From Pseudomonas sp. ACN8 (lineage in GTDB: Bacteria; Pseudomonadota; Gammaproteobacteria; Pseudomonadales; Pseudomonadaceae): a DNA stretch of 46,038 nt. The stretch's first letter is position 1, and the number at the start of each line of letters is the position of its first letter. The notes under the pieces are model-generated. The model saw only the letters and a program-made list of their open reading frames with translations. It did no database searches and was not told where the DNA came from. The stretch spans positions 1 to 46,038 of the forward strand of contig NZ_MRCS01000050.1 in NCBI RefSeq assembly GCF_002303925.1, in the 5' to 3' direction. Of this stretch, positions 1 through 8,073 are shown piece by piece. A program made the translations under genes and the position numbers.

Positions 1-12
1 CGCTCCTACAGG

Positions 13-170
13 GGAACATCGGCAATTTAACTGCAAAACCCTGTAGGAGCGAGCTTGCTCGCGATGGATAGGAGGGCACCGCGTTTATCCAGGCTGCCCT
101 CGTCATCGTTAACGTCCATCGCGAGCAAGCTCGCTCCTACAGGGTTTTGCAGTTAAATTGCCGATGTTCC
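13..170. repeat. Paired REP elements inside a perfect 56-bp inverted repeat
   Basis: Two inverted REP cores (42-66 and 117-141, of the type GTAGGAGCGAGCTTGCTCGCG) face each other. The identity reaches far beyond the REP cores: 13-68 is the exact reverse complement of 115-170, giving 56-bp arms around a 46-base loop. Another partial REP end (CGCTCCTACAGG) sits at 1-12, so this is a small REP cluster. It lies upstream of argA and ends about 120 bases before its start. REPs of this kind are mobilised in trans by RAYT transposases; no RAYT gene is in the window. Confidence 0.9.
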
Positions 171-291
171 AACCCGTATTCATGAGGAGAACGCGCGTGT
201 CGCCAAGCCTGTTCCGACGATAACCATCAGCCCGCTGTGCGTTTTCAGTTTCGCCCTTTTTTCGGCTGCTATTTATTACAGGCCCAGGTTC

Positions 292-1590
292 ATGCCCGAA
301 TACGTCAATTGGCTTCGTCACGCTTCGCCTTACATCAACGCCCACCGCGATTGCACCTTTGTCGTCATGCTGCCCGGCGACGGCGTTGAACACCCCAACT
401 TCGGCAATATCGTCCACGACCTGGTGCTGTTGCACAGCCTGGGCGTGCGGCTGGTGCTGGTTCACGGTTCTCGCCCGCAAATCGAAGCGCGCCTTGCGGC
501 CCGTGGCCTGACCCCGCATTACCACCACGGCATGCGCATCACCGATGCGGCGACCCTGGAGTGCGTGATCGACGCGGTTGGCCAGTTGCGCATTGCCATT
601 GAGGCTCGCCTGTCGATGGACATGGCTTCCTCACCGATGCAGGGCTCACGCCTGCGGGTGGCCAGCGGCAACCTGGTGACGGCACGGCCGATCGGCGTGC
701 TTGAAGGCGTCGACTATCACCATACCGGCGAAGTGCGCCGGGTCGACCGCAAGGGCATCAACCGTCTGCTGGACGAGCGCTCCATCGTGTTGCTGTCGCC
801 GCTGGGCTATTCGCCGACCGGGGAGATTTTCAACCTCGCCTGCGAAGACGTCGCCACGCGTGCGGCCATCGACCTGGGCGCGGACAAACTGCTGCTGTTC
901 GGCGCCGACCTGGGCCTGATCGACGAGCATGGGCGCCTGGTGCGTGAACTGCGTCCGCAGCAAGTGCCGGCGCATCTGCAGCGGTTGGGCAGTAACTATC
1001 AGGCTGAATTGCTCGATGCCGCGGCCGAAGCTTGCCGTGGCGGTGTGGCTCGCAGCCATATCGTCAGCTACGCCGAAAACGGTGCACTGCTGACCGAGCT
1101 GTTCACCCGCGACGGTGGCGGTACGCTGGTGGCCCAGGAGCAGTTCGAAGTCGTACGCGAAGCGGCCATTGAAGACGTCGGTGGTTTGCTGGACTTGATC
1201 AGCCCGCTGGAAGAGCAGGGCATCCTGGTGCGCCGTTCCCGCGAGGTGCTGGAGCGCGAGATCGAACAGTTCAGCGTGGTCGAGCGCGAAGGCATGATCA
1301 TCGCCTGTGCGGCGCTGTATCAGATCGCTGAGTCGGACGCGGGTGAGCTGGCATGCCTGGCGGTGAATCCGGAATATCGCCATGGCGGTCGCGGTGATGA
1401 GCTACTGGAACGCATTGAAAACCGCGCACGGGCTCAGGGATTGAAAACCTTGTTCGTGCTCACCACCCGCACTGCGCACTGGTTCCGCGAGCGCGGTTTT
1501 GTGCCGAGCAGCGTTGACCGTCTGCCGTCGGCGCGGGCGTCGCTGTACAACTATCAGCGTAATTCGAAGATCTTCGAAAAAGCCCTCTGA
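292..1590 (+). CDS. argA: N-acetylglutamate synthase (amino-acid acetyltransferase)
   Basis: ArgA transfers an acetyl group from acetyl-CoA to L-glutamate, the first step of arginine biosynthesis, in the cytoplasm. The 432-residue protein has the classical two-part build: an amino-acid-kinase-like N-terminal domain (about residues 20-275, with HGSRPQ near 58-63) that in the family binds arginine as feedback inhibitor, and a C-terminal GNAT domain (about 285-432) with an acetyl-CoA loop, YRHGGRGDEL, near residue 363. Length matches the pseudomonad enzyme. It stands alone, with REP pairs on both sides. The ATG at 292 has only a weak ribosome site, so the exact start is slightly uncertain. Confidence 0.95.
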   Translation: MPEYVNWLRHASPYINAHRDCTFVVMLPGDGVEHPNFGNIVHDLVLLHSLGVRLVLVHGSRPQIEARLAARGLTPHYHHGMRITDAATLECVIDAVGQLRIAIEARLSMDMASSPMQGSRLRVASGNLVTARPIGVLEGVDYHHTGEVRRVDRKGINRLLDERSIVLLSPLGYSPTGEIFNLACEDVATRAAIDLGADKLLLFGADLGLIDEHGRLVRELRPQQVPAHLQRLGSNYQAELLDAAAEACRGGVARSHIVSYAENGALLTELFTRDGGGTLVAQEQFEVVREAAIEDVGGLLDLISPLEEQGILVRRSREVLEREIEQFSVVEREGMIIACAALYQIAESDAGELACLAVNPEYRHGGRGDELLERIENRARAQGLKTLFVLTTRTAHWFRERGFVPSSVDRLPSARASLYNYQRNSKIFEKAL

Positions 1591-1602
1591 CCGCGTCGCT
1601 TT

Positions 1603-1667
1603 CATCGCGAGCAAGCTCGCTCCCACAATTGACCGAGTATCCCTGTGGGAGCGAGCTTGCTCGCAAT
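1603..1667. repeat. REPIN (inverted REP pair, short loop)
   Basis: Two REP cores in inverted orientation (CATCGCGAGCAAGCTCGCTC and its near complement) with a loop of about 17 bases fill the gap between the argA stop and the convergent tauA-like gene. The transcript could fold into a long hairpin at the convergent 3' ends. Confidence 0.9.
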
Positions 1668-1690
1668 GGCTGCACAGCAGCCTTCAGCAA

Positions 1691-2680
1691 TTATTCAGTG
1701 ACAAACTTCGCGCTGACATACGGCGAATAATCCGGCAACACCGTCTCCACCTTCCCCTGCTCCTTCAAAAATTTCGCCGTTTCACCAATGGCCTTGGCCG
1801 TGCCGCCATCCAGCAGCGCGGTGCTTTGTTGCGCCTTGGCATCCGGGAAGGTGGAACCGGCCAATAGCTCCGGTACATCGACGGCGTTGGCACCAGTCAG
1901 TTTGGCGATTTTCTGGACAGGCACCGAATCAACGGTCCATTGGTCTTTATGGGCGGCGTAGTCAGCGAATGAGTCCAGGGTGACCCTGGCGAATTTCGCC
2001 ACGACCTCCGGATGCTTTTCGGCGTAATCCTTACGCGCCACCCATACCTCAAAGGTCGGTGCGCCCCATTGGCCCACTTGCGCAGCGTCGGTCAGGGTCT
2101 TGCCACTCTTGCGGATTTCCCCCAGGGCAGGCGACCAGACGAACGCGCCGTCAATGTCTCCACGCTTCCAGGCTGCCGCGATTTCTGCTGGCTGCAGGTT
2201 CACCACTTTGACTTTCGAACTGTCCAGGCCCCAGTGCTTCAGCGCACCAAGCAGGCTGTAGTGGGAGGTTGAAACGAAAGGTGTGGCGATGGTCTTTCCG
2301 ATCAGATCTTGCGGTTTTTCAATGCCGCTGCCGTTGCGTACCACCAGCGCTTCGGCCGCGTTTATCTGGGCCGAGACGATGAACGCGACTATTGGCAGGT
2401 TGCGCGAGGCGGCAGCGGCCAGCGGACTGGAGCCGAGATTGCCGATTTGCACATCGCCGGAGGCAATCGCCGTGACCACTTCCGGGCCGCTGTTGAAGCG
2501 CCGCCAGTCGATGGGCTGGCCGATGGTTTTTTCATAAAGGCCATCGGCCTGGGGGACTTTGCTGGGGTCGATTCCGGTTTGATAACCGACGGTGAGGTTC
2601 GTCGCCTGGGCGGTGAAAGAAAATGCGAGCAATACACAAACTGTAACAAATGGTCCGGATAGTGCGCGTTTGGTCGTCAT
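1691..2680 (-). CDS. tauA: Taurine/sulfonate ABC transporter periplasmic binding protein (orphan TauA-like)
   Basis: A 329-residue periplasmic solute-binding protein of the taurine/nitrate/sulfonate family. Residues 1-26 form a signal peptide ending in AQA. The mature part begins LTVGYQTGIDPSKV, and SGDVQIGNLGSSPLAAA and GDIDGAFVWSPAL are typical of TauA. It would bind taurine or a related sulfonate and deliver it to a membrane permease. TauB, TauC and TauD genes would be expected downstream, but the next sequence is only a REPIN and the convergent argA, so this gene is an orphan here. It is divergent from an OprD porin across an intergenic region holding an inverted repeat, suggesting joint sulfur control (inference). 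A related sulfonate specificity cannot be excluded. Confidence 0.8.
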   Translation of the reverse strand: MTTKRALSGPFVTVCVLLAFSFTAQATNLTVGYQTGIDPSKVPQADGLYEKTIGQPIDWRRFNSGPEVVTAIASGDVQIGNLGSSPLAAAASRNLPIVAFIVSAQINAAEALVVRNGSGIEKPQDLIGKTIATPFVSTSHYSLLGALKHWGLDSSKVKVVNLQPAEIAAAWKRGDIDGAFVWSPALGEIRKSGKTLTDAAQVGQWGAPTFEVWVARKDYAEKHPEVVAKFARVTLDSFADYAAHKDQWTVDSVPVQKIAKLTGANAVDVPELLAGSTFPDAKAQQSTALLDGGTAKAIGETAKFLKEQGKVETVLPDYSPYVSAKFVTE

Positions 2681-2752
2681 GGGGCTGCCTTTCGGTAAAG
2701 GATTTGTTTCCGAATTGCGTCAGAAACTAATCGATCTAAAAAATAGAAAATA

Positions 2753-2837
2753 AATACCGTTTAGGAATTAGCTTATGAGCCGAACCTTCTATTCTGGGGT
2801 GAATGCGCAATGGGGAGCTAAATTCCTAAACGGTATT
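2753..2837. promoter_or_regulatory. Inverted repeat in the tauA/oprD divergent promoter region
   Basis: Arms 2753-2773 and 2816-2837 are reverse complements with a single one-base bulge. Each arm, read toward the gene it precedes, contains ATTCCTAAACGGTATT. One copy points to the tauA-like gene and one to the first OprD porin. A very similar word, ATTCCTAAGTGGTATTA, occurs at 4615-4631 before the second OprD gene. This looks like a shared promoter or operator module; CysB-type sulfur-starvation control is an inference. The 364-base gap 2681-3044 shows no gene. Confidence 0.6.
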
Positions 2838-3044
2838 AGAAAAGAACTGGGTAATTCTTTTCAGGTTCATGACGAATTCATGAACCGGCAGGGACCAAAA
2901 AGTTGGGGATTAGACTATGGTCGTAGACACACATGGTTACGATTGACTTGTGGGTCACGGTCTGGCGCTAATCGCGAATCTTAGGATCTCGGGCGACGAC
3001 TTGAGACCAGGAATACAAGAATTAGAATCGAGAGGAGCTACACA

Positions 3045-4376
3045 ATGAACAAGTCCACCTTGGCTTTGGCCGTGGCCGTAGGGGTTTTGGCGCAGCAGGC
3101 AGGCGCCGCAGGTTTCCTGGAAGACAGCAAGGCGTCCATCAGTTCCCGAACCATGTATTACAACAACGATAACCGTGAAGGCGGTGCGGATCAGAAAGAG
3201 TCCGCGGAAGGCCTGAAATTCGATTATCTGTCCGGTTTCACCCAAGGCACTGTCGGCTTCGGTATCGACGCCCAGGCACTGCTGGGTATCCACCTGGACG
3301 GCGGCAAGGGGCACCATCCGGATGCCAACACCTTTTTCCCAAGCGACACCGATGGTTCGGCCGTACACGAATGGAGTCGTGCAGCCGCCAACGTCAAGGC
3401 GCGCTTCTCGAAGACCGAGGCCCACCTGGGTGGCGCTCTGGCACCCAACCTGCCGATCCTGGTCGCGAACGACAGTCGTCTGCTGCCTCAGACCTTTGAC
3501 GGTGGCACCATCACCTCGAAGGAAATCGACAACGTGACCATTAACGCCGGTCAGTTGGAACACTCGGCAGGTCGTGCTTCTTCGAACTCCACCGGCCTCG
3601 CCGTGGCTGGCGGTACCGAGGACAGCAACAAGTTCTACTACGGTGGTGCTGACTGGAAGGTCACCAAGGACCTGACCCTGCAGTACTACCATTCGAACTT
3701 GAAGGATTACTACAAGCAGGACTTCCTGGGCTTGATCCATGTCTTCCAGATTGATGCCAATCAGTCCTTCAAGACTGATATCCGCTACTTCGACAGCAGC
3801 TCCGATGGCAAGAACGGTGATCCGGGCTTTCGCTTCAACAACAACAACGGTTTCGCCAAGAACCCGGGCGAGGTCGATAACAAGACCTGGAGCGCCATGT
3901 TCACCTACACCCTGGGTGGCAACGCCTTCCTGCTCGGCCATCAGCGGGTCAACGATGATGGTGGTTTTGTTTTCCTGAACCAGGGCAACGTTGTTGATGG
4001 CAATGGTCGTCCGGAAGGAAACGGCGGTGCCAGCTTCTACTCGTTTACTGACGCAATGGTCAACAGCTTCATCCGTGCTGGTGAAAACACCACCTTCGGT
4101 CAGTACTCCTATGACTTCGCGGCACTGGGTGTGCCGGGCCTGAAAACCTCGATCGCCTACCTGCACGGCGACAACATCAAAGCCACGAGCGGCGTTGGCC
4201 CGGATGCGTCCGAGTGGGAACGCGATATGCGGATCGACTACACCGTCCAGCAAGGCGCCCTCAAAGGTTTTGGCGTGACGTTGCGTAATGGTGTCTACCG
4301 TGGCAGTGAAGTCTCCAACAGCCCCGATATTGATCAGACCCGTCTGATCTTCAACTACACCTACAGCCTCCTGTAA
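3045..4376 (+). CDS. OprD-family outer-membrane porin (first of tandem pair)
   Basis: A 443-residue outer-membrane beta-barrel of the OprD family, which forms substrate-specific channels for small organic molecules. It has a signal peptide (about residues 1-21, ending AGA), family motifs such as SGFTQGTVGFGIDA and SRLLPQTFDGG, GEN and SYDFA repeats, and a C-terminal strand ending in an aliphatic residue (NYTYSLL). A GGAG ribosome site precedes the ATG. A strong terminator follows. The neighbours (sulfonate binding protein, second OprD, lsfA, ssu) suggest uptake of sulfonates or sulfate esters, but the substrate cannot be read from sequence. Confidence 0.9.
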   Translation: MNKSTLALAVAVGVLAQQAGAAGFLEDSKASISSRTMYYNNDNREGGADQKESAEGLKFDYLSGFTQGTVGFGIDAQALLGIHLDGGKGHHPDANTFFPSDTDGSAVHEWSRAAANVKARFSKTEAHLGGALAPNLPILVANDSRLLPQTFDGGTITSKEIDNVTINAGQLEHSAGRASSNSTGLAVAGGTEDSNKFYYGGADWKVTKDLTLQYYHSNLKDYYKQDFLGLIHVFQIDANQSFKTDIRYFDSSSDGKNGDPGFRFNNNNGFAKNPGEVDNKTWSAMFTYTLGGNAFLLGHQRVNDDGGFVFLNQGNVVDGNGRPEGNGGASFYSFTDAMVNSFIRAGENTTFGQYSYDFAALGVPGLKTSIAYLHGDNIKATSGVGPDASEWERDMRIDYTVQQGALKGFGVTLRNGVYRGSEVSNSPDIDQTRLIFNYTYSLL

Positions 4377-4389
4377 CAAGGCCTGTGAA

Positions 4390-4419
4390 AAAACCTCGTC
4401 TATTGACGGGGTTTTTTTT
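4390..4419 (+). terminator. Rho-independent terminator after first OprD gene
   Basis: A 9-bp stem (AACCTCGTC / GACGGGGTT, one G-T pair) with a TATT loop is followed by a run of T, 14 bases after the stop codon. The pair of OprD genes is therefore probably not one transcript. Confidence 0.9.
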
Positions 4420-4614
4420 GAGTCGTTTTTTATATTCCATAATGATCTTTAGTTACTATTTATTATTCTTTTTGGTTTTTATCCGTCTCGCTTAAAGTGC
4501 GTCTGTCCGACACTCATCTCTGAACTCGGATTTAGCCATTTCGTCCCTCGACAATCGATCATGTTCAGGAGTCGGCCTCGCCGCTGATACCTCGGATCTG
4601 TCGTGGGAAGTCAT

Positions 4615-4631
4615 ATTCCTAAGTGGTATTA
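4615..4631 (+). promoter_or_regulatory. Copy of the porin promoter motif before second OprD gene
   Basis: ATTCCTAAGTGGTATTA matches the motif in the tauA/oprD intergenic region at 15 of 17 positions and lies 157 bases before the second OprD start. The sequence after it (AAAGTTCTTTTTGG) also resembles the one after the first copy. The 412-base gap 4377-4788 contains this module, the terminator and an A+T-rich stretch near 4430-4485, and no gene. Confidence 0.5.
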
Positions 4632-4788
4632 AAAAGCATCAAAAAGTTCTTTTTGGCTTTAAGGCCATGTATCCTGCGGCCCGCCAAATGACCGGCCTAG
4701 ACGGTTTGCCGCGAATTTACGCATTCAGGATCCCGGGCAATCGATTCGGGACCAGGCACATCAGAATTAGAAACGAGAGGAGCGAAAC

Positions 4789-6132
4789 ATGAACAGGTCC
4801 ACCTTGGCCATGGCTGTGGCCGTTGGGGTTTTGACCCAGCAGGCAAGCGCCGCGGGTTTTATCGAAGACAGCAAGGCAACATTGGGGCTGCGTAACTTCT
4901 ACATCAACACCGATTACCGTGACGGCGCTGGCCCGAACAAAAACGAAGAATGGGGCCAAGGCTTCGACCTGCGATTCATCTCGGGTTACACCCAGGGCAC
5001 CGTCGGCTTCGGCATCGATGCGATCGGCCTGTTGGGCGTCAAACTGGACTCCGGTGGCGGCACCAACGGCGCGAGCAACAACTCGTACGGCGGCACCGTG
5101 TTCCCGAGCAAGTCCAACGGCGAAGCGGTTGATGACTTCTCCAGCCTGGGTTTGACTGCCAAAGCCAAGATCTCCCAGACCGAGCTGAAGCTGGGTACCT
5201 TGCAACCAAAGCTGCCGGTGATCGTGACCAACGACGGTCGTCTGTTGCCGCAAACCTGGCAGGGTGGCCAGATCAGCTCGAACGACATCAAGGACCTGAC
5301 CTTGATCGGCGGTCAGATCGAGCAAGTAAAAGGTCGTAACTCGAGCAACAACGAGCAACTGTCTATCTCCGGCGCCAACAGCCGATCCGCTACAGGCCGC
5401 GACAGCAACAAATTCATTTATGCCGGCGGTGACTACAAGCTCACCAAGGACCTGACTGCCCAGTACTACTACGGCAACCTGGAAGAGTTCTACAAGCAAC
5501 ACTTCCTCGGTCTGGTGCACAACTGGGCCATCGGCCCGGGCGTGTTGAAGTCGGACTTGCGTTACTTCAACAGCTCCGACGACGGTGCCAACGGTCACGA
5601 CCCGCTGTACTTCACCACTGGCAACTACAGCGGTGCAGTCAACGGCAAGGGCAAGGTCGACAACAACCTGTACAGCGGTTTGTTCCTGTACTCCGTTGCC
5701 GGTCATACCTTCGGTGGCGGTTATCAGGTCAGCAACGGCAGCAGTGACTTCCCTTGGCTGAACCAGGGCGACGGTTCGTCGAACTACACCATCACCGACT
5801 CGCAAATCCAGAAGTTCGGCCGTGCCGGCGAGCGTACCTGGCTAGCACGCTATTCCTATGACTTCGCCAAGGTCGGCGTACCCGGCCTGACCGCGGGCCT
5901 GGTGTACCTGCACGGCGACAATATCGATACCGTTAACGCCAAGGGTGGCGAGGCGGCCAATGGTGCTTCCGAGTGGGAACGCGACCTGACCGTGGGTTAC
6001 GTCGTTCAGTCCGGCGCGCTGAAGAACCTCGGCCTGATGTGGAAAAACGCCACGTGGCGTACCGATCTGCCGAACACTCGTTCCCAGGACGAAAACCGCC
6101 TGGTCGTCAGCTACTCGATCCCGCTGTTGTAA
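4789..6132 (+). CDS. OprD-family outer-membrane porin (second of tandem pair)
   Basis: A 447-residue OprD-family porin, clearly paralogous to the gene at 3045: near-identical signal peptide, shared SGYTQGTVGFGIDA, GRLLPQTWQGGQISS, SYDFAKVGVPGL and a C-terminal strand ending SYSIPLL. About 55 bases of leader ending in GAGAGGAG before the ATG are also conserved between the two genes, so the duplication included the leader. It differs in inserted surface-loop segments, for instance around residues 180-205, which may give it a different substrate. It has its own terminator and its own copy of the upstream motif. Confidence 0.9.
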   Translation: MNRSTLAMAVAVGVLTQQASAAGFIEDSKATLGLRNFYINTDYRDGAGPNKNEEWGQGFDLRFISGYTQGTVGFGIDAIGLLGVKLDSGGGTNGASNNSYGGTVFPSKSNGEAVDDFSSLGLTAKAKISQTELKLGTLQPKLPVIVTNDGRLLPQTWQGGQISSNDIKDLTLIGGQIEQVKGRNSSNNEQLSISGANSRSATGRDSNKFIYAGGDYKLTKDLTAQYYYGNLEEFYKQHFLGLVHNWAIGPGVLKSDLRYFNSSDDGANGHDPLYFTTGNYSGAVNGKGKVDNNLYSGLFLYSVAGHTFGGGYQVSNGSSDFPWLNQGDGSSNYTITDSQIQKFGRAGERTWLARYSYDFAKVGVPGLTAGLVYLHGDNIDTVNAKGGEAANGASEWERDLTVGYVVQSGALKNLGLMWKNATWRTDLPNTRSQDENRLVVSYSIPLL

Positions 6133-6153
6133 TAGCGCTCGCGTAACCGAGAC

Positions 6154-6194
6154 AAAAAAAGCCCCGCCCGGTATTGCGCCGGGCGGGGCTTTTA
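6154..6194 (+). terminator. Rho-independent terminator after second OprD gene
   Basis: An 11-bp GC-rich stem (GCCCCGCCCGG / CCGGGCGGGGC) is flanked by an A run on the left and TTTT on the right, 28 bases after the stop codon. Confidence 0.92.
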
Positions 6195-6319
6195 CATTTT
6201 CAAGACGGGTTCACCCCCGTAATCCCGCCTTGAATTTCCCTCTTTGCAGCAACTCAAGGCCTTCTCGAACCTTGGGGCCGATGTTCGGCCGGTTGTGCGG
6301 GCACGTCCAGTGAACAGAT

Positions 6320-6380
6320 ATTTAATATTTCCTTATGATCTAAATAAATAGATATTTATTCTTTTTAATAGATAAAAAAC
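6320..6380 (+). promoter_or_regulatory. A+T-rich promoter region of lsfA
   Basis: A markedly A+T-rich block lies before lsfA in otherwise GC-rich DNA. It contains ATTTCCTTATGATCTAAAT (6327-6345) and repeated ATAAATAGATATTTATT-like words. This resembles A+T-rich CysB-type activator sites of sulfur-starvation promoters (inference). A comparable block precedes ssuE. The ribosome site is AAGGAG just before the lsfA ATG. Confidence 0.4.
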
Positions 6381-6424
6381 ACAGGCACAGTTGAACCCAT
6401 CAAGCACTCACAAGGAGCAGCACC

Positions 6425-7063
6425 ATGGGTCTCAGACTTGGCGATATCGCCCCCGACTTCGAACAGAACTCCAGCGCCGGCACTATCCGTTTCCATCAGT
6501 GGCTGGGCGATAGTTGGGGCGTGCTGTTTTCCCATCCGGCGGACTTCACGCCGGTGTGCACCACGGAACTGGGCTTCACCGCCAGGCTCAAGGATGAGTT
6601 CGCAGCGCGCGGCGTCAAGGCGATCGCGTTGTCAGTGGACCCTGTCGAGTCGCATCACAAATGGATTGAAGACATCAACGAGACGCAGAACACGGTGGTC
6701 AACTTTCCGATCCTGGATGACGCCGACCGCAAGGTCTCGGACCTCTACGACCTGATCCATCCCAATGCCAACGACACTCTGACCGTGCGTTCGCTGTTCG
6801 TGATCGACCCGAACAAAAAGGTCCGGTTGACGATTACCTACCCGGCGAGCACCGGCCGCAACTTCAATGAAATCCTGCGGGTGATCGACTCGCTGCAACT
6901 GACCGATAACTACAAGGTGGCCACGCCAGCCAACTGGCAGGATGGTGATGAGGTGGTGATCGTGCCGTCGCTCAAGGATGAGAATGAAATCAAGCAGCGC
7001 TTTCCCAAGGGCTATCGGGCGGTCAAGCCTTACCTGCGCCTGACGCCGCAGCCGAACCGGTGA
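6425..7063 (+). CDS. lsfA: 1-Cys peroxiredoxin LsfA (Prx6 family)
   Basis: A 212-residue Prx6-type peroxidase that reduces hydroperoxides. The peroxidatic cysteine is Cys45 in PADFTPVCTTELGF and is the only cysteine visible, fitting a 1-Cys mechanism. The Prx6 C-terminal dimer extension (from about residue 165, with PANWQDGDEVVIVPSL) is complete. LsfA is known as a sulfur-starvation-induced protein in Pseudomonas, and it sits directly before ssuE here. The likely job is protection against peroxide made by the reduced-flavin monooxygenase system. A terminator separates it from ssuE. Confidence 0.93.
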   Translation: MGLRLGDIAPDFEQNSSAGTIRFHQWLGDSWGVLFSHPADFTPVCTTELGFTARLKDEFAARGVKAIALSVDPVESHHKWIEDINETQNTVVNFPILDDADRKVSDLYDLIHPNANDTLTVRSLFVIDPNKKVRLTITYPASTGRNFNEILRVIDSLQLTDNYKVATPANWQDGDEVVIVPSLKDENEIKQRFPKGYRAVKPYLRLTPQPNR

Positions 7064-7093
7064 GCCAGTCTTTTTTGTGGTGTGACTGAAAAG

Positions 7094-7162
7094 CCTTCGC
7101 GAGCAGGCTCGCTCCCACAGTTGATCGCGTACCCCTGTGGGAGCGAGCCTGCTCGCGAAGGC
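7094..7162. repeat. REPIN (inverted REP pair)
   Basis: Inverted REP cores CCTTCGCGAGCAGGCTCGCT and its complement surround a short loop just after lsfA. It lies in the 326-base gap 7064-7389, which also holds a terminator and an A+T-rich ssuE promoter region but no gene. Confidence 0.9.
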
Positions 7163-7214
7163 GATAGTCCAGGCACTACAGACGTCATAGTTAATCCACA
7201 AAGCAGGGGATTTC

Positions 7215-7240
7215 GGGCCGTTTCGACGGCCTGTTTTTTT
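7215..7240 (+). terminator. Rho-independent terminator after lsfA
   Basis: A GGCCGT / ACGGCC stem with a TTCG tetraloop is followed by seven T residues. Confidence 0.85.
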
Positions 7241-7254
7241 GCCTGGAAGAAACC

Positions 7255-7320
7255 GGTTTGTATATTTCTATAACGAATAACCAAATGAATAAATATGATT
7301 TATAGATATATAAATCAGCT
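7255..7320 (+). promoter_or_regulatory. A+T-rich promoter region of ssuE operon
   Basis: The block contains ATTTCTATAACGAATAA (7264-7280), a degenerate relative of the ATTCCTAA..GGTATTA word found before the porins, and further ATAAATAT/GATATATAAATC words. It is the likely site of sulfur-starvation activation of the ssu operon (inference). Confidence 0.4.
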
Positions 7321-7389
7321 GTTAAGGTCACTCCATCGAAGCGAGATCGCAAGTCGCGAATCGCCAACACCGTGCAAGGAATCGTCTGA

Positions 7390-7983
7390 ATGTTGGTTGT
7401 CTCACTCGGTGGCAGTCCCAGTCAGCGCTCTCGTTCCGGGGTGCTGCTGGATCGCTCCCAGCGTTGGTTGCAAGGGCAGGGCGTGGAGGTGGTGAGTTAT
7501 CAGGTGCGGGACTTCCCGGCCGAGGACTTGCTGCACGCACGCTTCGACAGCCCCAAGGTGATCGACCTGCTGCAACAGATTGAAAACGCCGATGGCCTGC
7601 TGATCGCCACACCGGTTTACAAGGCATCGTTTTCCGGGGCACTGAAAGTCGTGTTGGATCTGCTGCCCGAACGCGCCTTGAGCCACAAGGTGGTTCTGCC
7701 GATGGCCACTGGCGGCAGCATCGCCCACATGCTGGCGGTGGATTACGCGCTCAAGCCGGTACTGTCGGCATTGAAGGCCCAGGAAATGCTGCAAGGGATT
7801 TTCGCCGTCGACAGCCAGATCGCCTACGGCGAAGGCAGCGCCCTGGCGCAGTTGGCGCCGGAGCTGGAACAACGCCTGAATGAATCACTTGAGCTGTTTT
7901 TCAGCGCCATGGCGCGACGGCCCAAGCCGCTCGATCCTAACCTGTTGAATGATCGTTTGTTGAGTGCTCGCTGGAGCATTTGA
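7390..7983 (+). CDS. ssuE: NAD(P)H-dependent FMN reductase SsuE
   Basis: SsuE supplies FMNH2 to the alkanesulfonate monooxygenase SsuD. The 197-residue flavodoxin-like protein shows the N-terminal phosphate loop LGGSPSQRSRSG and the signature TPVYKASFSGALKVVLDLLP (about residues 76-95). It is the first gene of a complete ssuEADCBF operon and lies downstream of an A+T-rich promoter. Length is normal for the family. Confidence 0.95.
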   Translation: MLVVSLGGSPSQRSRSGVLLDRSQRWLQGQGVEVVSYQVRDFPAEDLLHARFDSPKVIDLLQQIENADGLLIATPVYKASFSGALKVVLDLLPERALSHKVVLPMATGGSIAHMLAVDYALKPVLSALKAQEMLQGIFAVDSQIAYGEGSALAQLAPELEQRLNESLELFFSAMARRPKPLDPNLLNDRLLSARWSI

Positions 7984-8073
7984 GCCTCACCGAAAAATTG
8001 AAGTACTGGCCTTACTCGCCCGCCAACGGGCAAGCAGGTGCAGCCAAAACCCTACTGCAAAAAGGAGAGCGCC

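Noticed and set aside
2955..4379. A 474-codon open frame on the reverse strand across the first OprD gene
   Set aside because: It is an antisense shadow of a GC-rich, codon-biased gene; the forward frame has a signal peptide, family motifs, ribosome site and terminator.
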